A DNA stretch of 12,783 nt, from contig CAYGBA010000044.1 of NCBI GenBank assembly GCA_964347995.1, positions 1 to 12,783 on the forward strand, read 5' to 3'. The notes under the pieces are model-generated. The model did no database searches, was not told where the DNA came from, and saw only the letters and a program-made list of their open reading frames with translations. The translations under genes were made by a program, and so were the position numbers. The stretch is from GCA-020348365 sp964347995. GTDB lineage: Archaea; Thermoproteota; Bathyarchaeia; Bathyarchaeales; Bathyarchaeaceae. This document shows positions 6,313-12,783 of this stretch, piece after piece. Numbering within the stretch: position 1 is the stretch's first letter; each line of letters begins with the position of its first letter.

Positions 6313-7854
6313 CTAGAATCCATACAACTTCGAATACTTCTTGTTCAGATAGTCCAGAAAGTGCTTGACGTTGATCTCTTCACCAGTGATCTTCTTTATG
6401 AGATCGGCAGGGTCATAGAGATTCCCATAACTATGAACGTTCTTTGTTAGCCACTGTCTGACGTTGTGAAAGTTGCCCTTTGTAATCTGGTCTTTCCAGT
6501 CAGGAATCTCTTTCTTCATTCGGGCGAGTATCTGTCCACTGTAGATGTTGCCTAAAGCGTATGTTGGGAAGTAGCCTTGTAGACCGCTGGCCCAGTGTGT
6601 GTCCTGCATTACGCCTTCAGAGTCGTGTTCAATGTCTATACCAAGGTAGTCTTTGTACTTCTGATTCCAGATCTCGGGGAGGTCCGCTACTGTGATCTTG
6701 TCAGCCATTAAGTCGCGTTCGATTTCGAACCGGATGATTACGTGTAGGCAGTAGGTGACCTCGTCTGCCTCTATGCGAATCTTTGAGGGTTTGACTTCGT
6801 TGATGGCGAAGACAATCGTGTCTAAGTCGACATCAGAGAAGATATCACCCGTGAGCTCTTTCAGTTTCGGAAGATAATAGATCCAAAATTCGCGGGATCG
6901 CCCTAAAATGTTCTCTACAAATCTTGACTGAGATTCGTGAAATCCCAGAGAGCAACTGGATCCGACTGGTTGGTAGATCCATTCTGGGTTCAGATTCTGA
7001 TCGTAGATGGCATGGCCTCCCTCGTGCAGCACGGAGAATACGGACGATGCGAATTTGTCCTCATAGTAGTGTGTCGTTATTCGTATATCGTCATAATAGC
7101 CAGTTGTGAAGGGATGCTCAGTTTCGTCGATTCGACCTCCAGCCTTCTTTGACTCTACGTCATACTCGATAAACCCTACCAGCGAGTTGGAGATTTCACG
7201 TTGCACCTCAATAGGAATTCTGCGTCGGAGAATTGAAACATCTGGTTGCTTCGGAGCTGCTTGGCACTTCTCTATTATCGAGACTAAACCCGCCTTCAGC
7301 TTGTTGAAAACCTTGTCAATCATCTCTGCTGTTGTCTTTGGCTCGTAGATGTCGATGAGGGCGTCGTAGGGCGTTGGAGTGCGCTTCACTTTCATCAGGA
7401 TCTCAGCGGCTTGCTTCTTAAGGTCAACTAGCTTCTCGAGTTCTGGCTTGAACATGGAAAAATCCTTGACAGCCTTCGCCTTCTTCCACACATCGACAGT
7501 GAGGGCCCGTTGTCTCTCTGTTTCTACCACAAGTTCCATAGGTAGTTTTGTCTGCTCATCGTAGCTTCTCCTAATCAGATACACATTTCTTCTCTGAAGA
7601 GCGTCAAGGTTTTCGTAATCTGGATGTTCCTCGATCTTCTCCAGTAGGGTTCCGATTTCTGAATCAGTGACCAATTTGTGCTCAATGCCACTGAGCAGAG
7701 CCAGCTGCTCGCTTCGTAGCGTGATTCCTTTAGGCGGCATCTTCGTTTCCATATCCCAACGCATGATTTCCTCTGTCGATTGCATTAGTGTGATCGCTTT
7801 GGCTTTTTCTATCAGTTTGTTGTAGTTGAGAATCAGTTTGTCCGTTACTTTCAT
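6313..7854 (-). CDS. M32 family metallocarboxypeptidase (Taq-type)
   Basis: A zinc carboxypeptidase that removes C-terminal residues from peptides in the cytoplasm, probably in peptide recycling after proteasome cleavage. The 513-residue length is normal. The active site HEGGH is at 277-281 (zinc ligands His277 and His281, catalytic Glu278). The third ligand Glu307 lies in FHESQSRFVEN. Other M32 hallmarks are YYDDIRIT (253-260) and the MQDTHWASGLQGYFPTYALGN block (about 416-436). The protein is largely helical. ATG 7854 is the natural start; no Shine-Dalgarno is visible. A TATA-like box at 7888-7900 would give a leader of about 14 bases. The tRNA-Pro gene lies upstream on the same strand. Confidence 0.96.
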   Translation of the reverse strand: MKVTDKLILNYNKLIEKAKAITLMQSTEEIMRWDMETKMPPKGITLRSEQLALLSGIEHKLVTDSEIGTLLEKIEEHPDYENLDALQRRNVYLIRRSYDEQTKLPMELVVETERQRALTVDVWKKAKAVKDFSMFKPELEKLVDLKKQAAEILMKVKRTPTPYDALIDIYEPKTTAEMIDKVFNKLKAGLVSIIEKCQAAPKQPDVSILRRRIPIEVQREISNSLVGFIEYDVESKKAGGRIDETEHPFTTGYYDDIRITTHYYEDKFASSVFSVLHEGGHAIYDQNLNPEWIYQPVGSSCSLGFHESQSRFVENILGRSREFWIYYLPKLKELTGDIFSDVDLDTIVFAINEVKPSKIRIEADEVTYCLHVIIRFEIERDLMADKITVADLPEIWNQKYKDYLGIDIEHDSEGVMQDTHWASGLQGYFPTYALGNIYSGQILARMKKEIPDWKDQITKGNFHNVRQWLTKNVHSYGNLYDPADLIKKITGEEINVKHFLDYLNKKYSKLYGF

Positions 7855-7887
7855 CTTATTTATCGCCGTAGACCAGTAGATTTGCTC

Positions 7888-7900
7888 GATAAATATATCA
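7888..7900 (-). promoter_or_regulatory. TATA-like box of the M32 carboxypeptidase gene
   Basis: The minus strand reads TGATATATTTATC. It is centred about 27 bases before a start near 7868, about 14 bases ahead of ATG 7854. Confidence 0.5.
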
Positions 7901-7931
7901 CTTGTGTTCGCAGGCGCTAGTGGTTGCTGCT

Positions 7932-8009
7932 TGGTGGGGCTGCCCGGATTTGAACCGGGGTCCCGAGCGCCCGAGGCTCAGAGCCTAGACCATGCTAGCC
8001 GACAGCCCC
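7932..8009 (-). tRNA. tRNA-Pro, anticodon CGG, CCA encoded
   Basis: The minus strand folds as a complete tRNA. The 7-bp acceptor stem GGGGCTG (8003-8009) pairs with CAGCCCC (7936-7942). The D stem is GGCT/GGCT with two G-U pairs, and the 11-base D loop contains GG. The anticodon stem TGAGC/GCTCG encloses the loop CTCGGGC with anticodon CGG (reads CCG). A 4-base variable loop and the T arm CCCGG-TTCAAAT-CCGGG follow. The discriminator is A (7935), followed by a genomically encoded CCA (7932-7934). There is no intron. Base 9 is C, which is less common. A Gln(CTG) reading was tested and fits poorly. It lies upstream of the M32 gene on the same strand. Confidence 0.88.
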
Positions 8010-8020
8010 TCACAAAATCT

Positions 8021-8028
8021 CTCTTAAA
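8021..8028 (-). promoter_or_regulatory. Possible TATA box of the tRNA-Pro gene
   Basis: The minus strand reads TTTAAGAG, ending 11 bases before the tRNA 5' end. This is somewhat close for a box A, so support is modest. Confidence 0.3.
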
Positions 8029-8046
8029 GCAAGCTCCACATAAGCA

Positions 8047-8160
8047 TTGTTGAATTTTGAGGGTTATTATAGCGAGTCTATTTGTAGCGAAATAGTCGCG
8101 GTTGTTGAAAAATCTTTGGAAAGCTGATGGCACACAGCGATTATGCGCACTCAACGCGAC
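8047..8160. other. Intergenic repeat and dyad cluster
   Basis: This lies in the 238-base gap between tRNA-Pro (-) and the winged-helix/NrdD fusion (+). TTGTTGAA occurs at 8047-8054 and 8102-8109. Between them GCGA-gt-CTATTT (8072-8083) pairs with AAATAG-TCGC (8090-8099), 10 bp with a 2-base bulge. GTCGC-G-GTTG (8095-8104) can instead pair with CAAC-GCGAC (8152-8160). The two pairings share bases 8096-8099 and exclude each other. It may be an operator cluster or a structured RNA. No function is shown. Confidence 0.35.
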
Positions 8161-8202
8161 AGGCCTATCTAGAAACAACATACACAGAAACACTAGAAAA
8201 GG

Positions 8203-8210
8203 TTATTTAA
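8203..8210 (+). promoter_or_regulatory. TATA-like box of the winged-helix/NrdD fusion gene
   Basis: TTATTTAA predicts a transcription start near 8230-8235. The resulting short leader carries GAGGTG (8236-8241) ahead of TTG 8248. AGAAACA repeats at 8171 and 8186 lie just upstream. Confidence 0.45.
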
Positions 8211-8247
8211 TTTTTTAGACTATCTACTGCCACCTGAGGTGTCATTT

Positions 8248-10560
8248 TTGCCCCGTCGCCGCAGATCAGGTCTGAAGGTGCTGAAGGCAACGTCATCATC
8301 GATAAGACTGGGAATCTTGAATCTCCTATTCGAGCGAGGAGCTCTCTCCTATACTGAGGTAATGAATGCCCTGCGCCTCAACCCCACAAGAGACGCTGGA
8401 AGATTCGCCTACCACCTCAAGCTACTCCTAAAAACAGGGCTTATCGACCCCGACGTCAATACCAGAAAGTATGTTCTTACAGACCTCGGTCGTACGATGG
8501 TTGATTTCACAGAAGACATCGAGGAGCAGTTCTTGAAGAGGAGGAGGATGGTAGTCCGTACGTCACGCCTCGCCATGGAGGAATTCGATAGAAGCAAGAT
8601 AGTTGACTCTCTCGTTAGGGAAGCAGATGTGCCCACAGACCTAGCACAAAAGATCGCAAGAGAAACAGAAGGCCGCCTATCCGAATTCAAAACAAAGTAC
8701 GTCACAGGACCGCTAATACGGGAGTTTGTGAACGCGGTTCTCGTGGAGAAGGGACTGGAAGAATACCGACACAAACTTACACGGCTGGGACTCCCAGTTC
8801 ACGATGTTACACAGCTGATAAGCTCAGTAGGCGAGAAGGGTCTTGGCGTCGAGGCGGTTCACGAGGAAGCGGGTGACGCGGTCATAGAAGAATACACCCT
8901 CCTGAACGTGCTCTCAAGAGACATAGCAGACGCCCACCTCTCAGGAAAGCTCCACCTCAGTCACCTAGGCTGCTGGCCTCTGAAAATGAGCGAATTCATG
9001 CATGACCTCCGCTTCTTCCTCCAACACGGAATCCACTACGGAGGAATAGATTCTATGGCACCATCGTGTCCACCGCCGAAAAGTCTGACCTCCGCACTTC
9101 TGATGGTGTCGACTATTCTCAAAGTCGCCTCCACCGAAATCTCAGGTCAACAGGCATTTGACTACTTTAATGTATTCTTGGCACCTTTCGCCAAGGGGCT
9201 CTCCGAAGAAAGAGTTCGAGAGGGTCTGCGCATGTTTGTTTTGAATCTAAACCAGTCCTTCTCAAGTGAAGGTTTCCCTACAGAAGCCTCACTTGGCTTG
9301 GAACTCATAGTCCCATACTTCCTCGCAGAAAAAGATGCTATTGGACCTGGCGGAAGCAGAACTGGTCATTACGAGGATTTTGTGGAAGAAAGTCGTCTCA
9401 TCGTATCCCTTCTGTTAGAACTGATGTCTGAAGACGATGAGCACAAGCCCATTTTCAACCCGAGTTTAATCATGAAGATTCGACCTGAAGTGCTTAGAAG
9501 AAAAGAATGCCACGATCTTCTCTATCAGTCTCATGGGCTCGCGGCTGAGCGAGGACTTCCCTACTTCGCAAACCTATGTCTAACCGATGAGCACGAAGCC
9601 TCTTACATCGCGACCGGGTGTAGATTTGACGCAGACTGGAAAAAGGATTGGGAACTAGACACATTGAGAACCGGTAGCGTCGACAATGTGATACTAAATC
9701 TTCCTAGAGCCGCTTATGACGCGGCAGCGAATAGACCGGCGATGTTTGAGATTTTGGATGAAAGACTGGAGATGGCTTTGCACGCTCTAGAAACAAAGTA
9801 TCATAGTATTAAGCAACGTTCAAGAGAGGGGCTGCTTCCGTTCCTTTCACAGAAAGTTGATGGTAACCACTACTTCAGGCTCGAAAACTCCTCCCGTCTC
9901 GTCAGTTTTCTCGGATTGAACGAGATGATTCATTCCTGTCTCGATGAGAGCATTCATGGGAACAGTGAGGCTACAGCCTTCGCTGAAGAAGTTGTAAAGC
10001 ATCTCTTCAAGCGAGTTCGTGGATATACCAAGAAGCCCGAAACTCGCGCGTCGCTTTCGATGCTGCCTAGCACCGATGCGGCAGGGAGACTTGCGGAGCT
10101 TGATGTGGAAAATTGTGGTTGGGCCAAGGTTCATGCCCAAGGCACTCGGGAACATCCATTCTACACAGACATGGTCGCCGTGCCCCTAACAATGGATATT
10201 CCGTGGAAAGACCGCCTAGGCATTGAGGAAAGGTTTCATCAATTGACTACTGGGGGCCACCTTGCCCTTGTGCAGCTAGCGGACTCAGAGCGTGAACCCG
10301 GTAGGCTTCTGTCAGCCACAAGAGAAATCGTGGGAACGTACAAGGTAGGACTATATACATTTAGCAGGAACCTAGCCTACTGTGCCAGCTGTAAGAGGGT
10401 TTTCAACGGGATACTGCAGAAGTGTCCGGATTGTGGATCTGTTAATATGCTTGTTTGCTTCAGCCGTGTCTCAGCTAAATATAGGCCGTCATCCTTCTGG
10501 AATCCTCCACAACGTTCAGCTCTAAACAACCGAATATCGTACATGTTTAATTTGGAGTAG
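8248..10560 (+). CDS. ArsR-like wHTH + ATP-cone + NrdD-like protein lacking radical Gly
   Basis: A three-part protein of about 770 residues. Residues about 17-87 form an ArsR-like winged helix (helices around LGILNLLFERGALSYTEV and GRFAYHLKLLLKTGLI, wing RKYVLTDLGR). Residues about 101-192 form an ATP-cone, with the usual K/R-D-G turn replaced by RTSR. Residues about 212-770 resemble class III ribonucleotide reductase, with GQQAFDYFNVFLAPF, finger-loop Cys458 in TGCRF, ILNLPR, and a zinc site at Cys712, Cys715, Cys726 and Cys729. The C-terminal radical motif, normally RVxGYLRP, reads RVSAKYRP, so the radical glycine is Ala743. The HxHDL motif near the N-terminus of the reductase body is also degenerate. 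It cannot carry a glycyl radical at this site and is probably not a reductase. I infer a nucleotide-responsive DNA-binding regulator, or a regulatory partner, of the adjacent nrdD. TTG 8248 follows GAGGTG by 6 bases; GTG 8239 overlaps that site. Confidence 0.88.
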   Translation: MPRRRRSGLKVLKATSSSIRLGILNLLFERGALSYTEVMNALRLNPTRDAGRFAYHLKLLLKTGLIDPDVNTRKYVLTDLGRTMVDFTEDIEEQFLKRRRMVVRTSRLAMEEFDRSKIVDSLVREADVPTDLAQKIARETEGRLSEFKTKYVTGPLIREFVNAVLVEKGLEEYRHKLTRLGLPVHDVTQLISSVGEKGLGVEAVHEEAGDAVIEEYTLLNVLSRDIADAHLSGKLHLSHLGCWPLKMSEFMHDLRFFLQHGIHYGGIDSMAPSCPPPKSLTSALLMVSTILKVASTEISGQQAFDYFNVFLAPFAKGLSEERVREGLRMFVLNLNQSFSSEGFPTEASLGLELIVPYFLAEKDAIGPGGSRTGHYEDFVEESRLIVSLLLELMSEDDEHKPIFNPSLIMKIRPEVLRRKECHDLLYQSHGLAAERGLPYFANLCLTDEHEASYIATGCRFDADWKKDWELDTLRTGSVDNVILNLPRAAYDAAANRPAMFEILDERLEMALHALETKYHSIKQRSREGLLPFLSQKVDGNHYFRLENSSRLVSFLGLNEMIHSCLDESIHGNSEATAFAEEVVKHLFKRVRGYTKKPETRASLSMLPSTDAAGRLAELDVENCGWAKVHAQGTREHPFYTDMVAVPLTMDIPWKDRLGIEERFHQLTTGGHLALVQLADSEREPGRLLSATREIVGTYKVGLYTFSRNLAYCASCKRVFNGILQKCPDCGSVNMLVCFSRVSAKYRPSSFWNPPQRSALNNRISYMFNLE

Positions 10561-10565
10561 CTTTC

Positions 10566-10586
10566 ATACAGAATTTTATACAGAAT
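10566..10586 (+). repeat. Direct repeat ATACAGAAT x2 upstream of nrdD
   Basis: ATACAGAAT occurs at 10566-10574 and 10578-10586, a perfect 9-bp repeat at a 12-base period, close to one helical turn. It lies just after the fusion gene and before nrdD, around a TTTTATA that could be a TATA box. A regulator site is possible. Confidence 0.4.
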
Positions 10587-10628
10587 GCTCTAAAAATCTC
10601 AAATAGAAGAAACCTCTATTACTGCATC

Positions 10629-10665
10629 CATCCCTCCCAGAGGGATGTTTTGCAAAGGCCAAAAC
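10629..10665. promoter_or_regulatory. Two abutting inverted repeats upstream of nrdD
   Basis: CATCCCTC (10629-10636) and GAGGGATG (10640-10647) form a perfect 8-bp inverted repeat with a 3-base spacer, followed by TTTT. GTTTTG (10647-10652) and CAAAAC (10660-10665) form a second repeat with a 7-base spacer. The first could be a terminator for the fusion gene, or an operator for nrdD sitting 23 bases before its Shine-Dalgarno-like site (10676-10683). Sequence alone does not decide. Confidence 0.5.
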
Positions 10666-10687
10666 TTAGGGCACAGAGTGATCTGAA

Positions 10688-12783
10688 ATGGCTTCATCTG
10701 TTAGGAAGAGAGATGGGAGATTAGCAGAGTTCGACCAGGGTAGAATAACCAATGCCATAAGAAAGGCGTTTGAAGCGGTTGATAGAAACAATGTGAACAA
10801 ATCCACGGAATTGAGCGATCAGGTTGTTGAGGTCATAGAAAAGAGATTTGGCGAAGAAGGTGTCCCGACAGTAGAAGAGATACAGGACATTGTAGAAGAA
10901 ACCCTGATCAAAACCAAATTTGTAGAAGTTTCCAAGGCTTACATTCTCTACAGACAGCAACATGCAGATATGAGAAAGCTAGCATTTCTCTTAAGCTCCG
11001 ATGACATGGTGGATACCTATCTAAATGGAACAGACTGGCGGATCCGCGAAAACGCTAACATGAATTTTTCCCTCCAAGGACTAAACAATCATATCTCCTC
11101 TCAACTTGTGTCTCATTATTGGTTAACAAGAATGTACTCACCCCTTATCAGGGAAAGACATCTATCTGGGGCTTTTCACATACACGACCTTGCTGTCTTG
11201 GGCCCATACTGCGTAGGATGGGATCTAAAAGATCTTCTAATTTCTGGCTTCGGTGGAGTTTCTCAAAAGATAGAGAGCAAACCTGCAAAACATTTTAGGA
11301 CGATACTGGGGCATATCGTGAACTTCTTCTTCACATTGCAAGGCGAAGCCGCTGGTGCTCAGGCGTTCAGCAGCTTTGACACCTATCTGGCGCCATTCAT
11401 TCATTACGACAGACTGGACTACAAGCAAGTTGTCCAAGCGATGCAAGAATTCTTGTTTAACATGAATATACCCACTCGTGTAGGTTTTCAAACACCCTTC
11501 ACAAACATTACCATGGATCTGTCTGTACCCAGATTCATGGAAGAAGAGGGCGTCATCGTTGGAGGGTCTATGTTAGATGAGACTTATGGTGATTTTGCCA
11601 CGGAAATGGACATGTTACATAGAGCTTACATTGACGTGATGTGTCACGGTGACAGGAAAGGCAGAGTCTTCACTTTTCCGATAGTCACGTATAACGTAAC
11701 TGAAGGCTTCAACTGGGAGTTTCAGGAGCTCTTTCAATTGGTGGCAAAATATGGTACTCCCTATTTTTCCAACTTCATAAACAGCGATATGGCTCCCGAA
11801 GACGTAAGAAGTATGTGTTGTCGACTGAGAATAGATAACAGAGAGTTAAGAAAGAGGGGTGGAGGATTTTTCGGTGCCAACCCACTGACAGGCTCGATTG
11901 GAGTTGTCACAATAAACCTGCCCAGAATAGGGTATCTAGAAAGGGATGAAGACGAATTTTTTGAAGAGCTAGGTACCTTAATGGATATTGCTAGGGATAG
12001 TTTGGAAATCAAGAGAAAAATCATTGAAAGCTTCACAGATTACGGATTGTATCCGTATTCGAAGTTTTACTTGCGTTCCATAAAAGAGCGCTTTGGTAAC
12101 TATTGGAAGAACCACTTCTCCACAATTGGACTGATTGGAATGAATGAGGCACTTCTGAACCTCTTTGATTGTAGCATCGTTTCGGAAGAGGGGTTGAAGT
12201 TCGCGGTTAAAGTTTTGGAGTTTATGAGAAATAGACTTTCAGAGTATCAAGAGGAGACGGGGAATATCTACAATCTTGAAGCAACTCCAGCAGAGGGCAC
12301 ATCTTACAGGCTCGCCAGGATAGATAAGAGAAAGTATCCAGACATAATTGTTGCCAGTGAAAATTATCTTAAAAACGATGGGTTTAAGCCTTTTTACACA
12401 AATTCGTCACAATTGCCAGTCGACAATTCACTTAACCTCTTTGAAGCGCTGATGCATCAAAATAGACTTCAGACTCGTTACACGGGAGGAACAGTTTTTC
12501 ATATTTACCTTGGAGAATCTAATCCATCATGGGAGAGCATCTCCGTCTTGATAAGGAGAGTCGCTGAAAGAACCGAATTGCCCTATTATACGATCACTCC
12601 TACATTCAGCGTTTGTCCAGTTCATGGTTACCTCTGTGGTGAGCATTCTACTTGTCCCCAGTGTGGTAAGAAATGCGAAGTCTATTCAAGAGTTGTCGGA
12701 TACCTGAGGCCAGTCAGCCAATGGAATGATGGAAAACAGAGCGAATTCAAGATTAGAAAGATGTTTGACGGGCGAGTATCTCT
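10688..12783 (+). CDS. nrdD: Anaerobic ribonucleoside-triphosphate reductase, class III (3' end cut)
   Basis: The oxygen-sensitive glycyl-radical enzyme that reduces ribonucleoside triphosphates to dNTPs. About 698 codons are present with no stop; the frame runs off the window close to the usual end. An ATP-cone at about 3-95 (VRKRDGRLAEFD) should bind ATP/dATP. The catalytic body has HIHDL (164-168), Cys175 in YCVGWD, GAQAFSSFDTYLAPF, finger-loop Cys377-Cys378 in SMCCRL and INLPRIGY. The C-terminal zinc site is CPVH (643-646) with CPQC (656-659), followed by RVVGYLRP with radical Gly671. All residues needed for activity are visible. The activating radical-SAM enzyme NrdG is not in the window and may lie just downstream. 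ATG 10688 has GTGATC, matching the 16S 3' end, four bases upstream. It lies 127 bases after the inactive paralogue. Confidence 0.95.
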   Translation, partial: MASSVRKRDGRLAEFDQGRITNAIRKAFEAVDRNNVNKSTELSDQVVEVIEKRFGEEGVPTVEEIQDIVEETLIKTKFVEVSKAYILYRQQHADMRKLAFLLSSDDMVDTYLNGTDWRIRENANMNFSLQGLNNHISSQLVSHYWLTRMYSPLIRERHLSGAFHIHDLAVLGPYCVGWDLKDLLISGFGGVSQKIESKPAKHFRTILGHIVNFFFTLQGEAAGAQAFSSFDTYLAPFIHYDRLDYKQVVQAMQEFLFNMNIPTRVGFQTPFTNITMDLSVPRFMEEEGVIVGGSMLDETYGDFATEMDMLHRAYIDVMCHGDRKGRVFTFPIVTYNVTEGFNWEFQELFQLVAKYGTPYFSNFINSDMAPEDVRSMCCRLRIDNRELRKRGGGFFGANPLTGSIGVVTINLPRIGYLERDEDEFFEELGTLMDIARDSLEIKRKIIESFTDYGLYPYSKFYLRSIKERFGNYWKNHFSTIGLIGMNEALLNLFDCSIVSEEGLKFAVKVLEFMRNRLSEYQEETGNIYNLEATPAEGTSYRLARIDKRKYPDIIVASENYLKNDGFKPFYTNSSQLPVDNSLNLFEALMHQNRLQTRYTGGTVFHIYLGESNPSWESISVLIRRVAERTELPYYTITPTFSVCPVHGYLCGEHSTCPQCGKKCEVYSRVVGYLRPVSQWNDGKQSEFKIRKMFDGRVS

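Noticed and set aside
7932..8009. Reading the tRNA as Gln(CTG), possibly with an intron
   Set aside because: The CTCTGAG loop gives a mismatched anticodon stem and no room for the D stem; the Pro(CGG) fold satisfies all arms without an intron.
7978..8193. Minus-strand ORF of 71 codons upstream of and overlapping tRNA-Pro
   Set aside because: It runs into the tRNA gene and has no recognisable protein features.

Overview
The window looks like a piece of an archaeal chromosome, most likely from the TACK branch and probably Bathyarchaeia-like. The lineage call is inference. The evidence is a set of archaeal-type genes: a UPF0147 protein, a zinc-ribbon Sssca1/autoantigen p27 protein, a PAC4-like proteasome assembly chaperone, an M32 carboxypeptidase, and an anaerobic ribonucleotide reductase with the archaeal type of C-terminus. 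Upstream AT boxes resemble archaeal TATA elements. Several genes appear to use TTG or GTG starts behind GAGG-type ribosome binding sites. No insertion sequence, CRISPR array or phage gene was seen, and no stretch over 300 bases lacks a gene or gene remnant.

Layout. Bases 1-1811 hold a PAC4-like chaperone (+) facing an HD-domain phosphohydrolase of the SAMHD1/YwfO type (-). Bases 1986-2648 hold a class I methyltransferase broken by two in-frame stops. Thymidylate kinase (+) follows and ends on a CTAG shared with the stop of an unrecognised gene (-). That unknown gene is the second member of a two-gene unit led by the Sssca1-like zinc-ribbon gene. Divergent from this unit are UPF0147 (+) and then a COG2509 FAD-dependent dehydrogenase with a Cys cluster (+). 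The M32 carboxypeptidase and a tRNA-Pro(CGG) gene with encoded CCA lie on the minus strand.

The most interesting part is 8248 to the end of the window. One gene joins an ArsR-like winged helix, an ATP-cone and an NrdD-like body. It keeps the finger-loop Cys and a zinc site, but the glycyl-radical Gly is replaced by Ala. It sits directly upstream of a normal nrdD (ATP-cone, Cys and radical Gly all present), which runs off the right edge. The gap between the two carries a 9-bp direct repeat and a perfect 8-bp inverted repeat. My reading is that the fusion is a catalytically dead ribonucleotide reductase paralogue turned into a nucleotide-sensing DNA-binding regulator of nrdD, analogous in logic but not in architecture to bacterial NrdR. 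This is inference.

Several genes converge on dNTP supply: thymidylate kinase (dTTP synthesis), nrdD (ribonucleotide reduction), the HD protein (a possible dNTP triphosphohydrolase) and the predicted sensor. They are not one operon, so the link may be partly chance.
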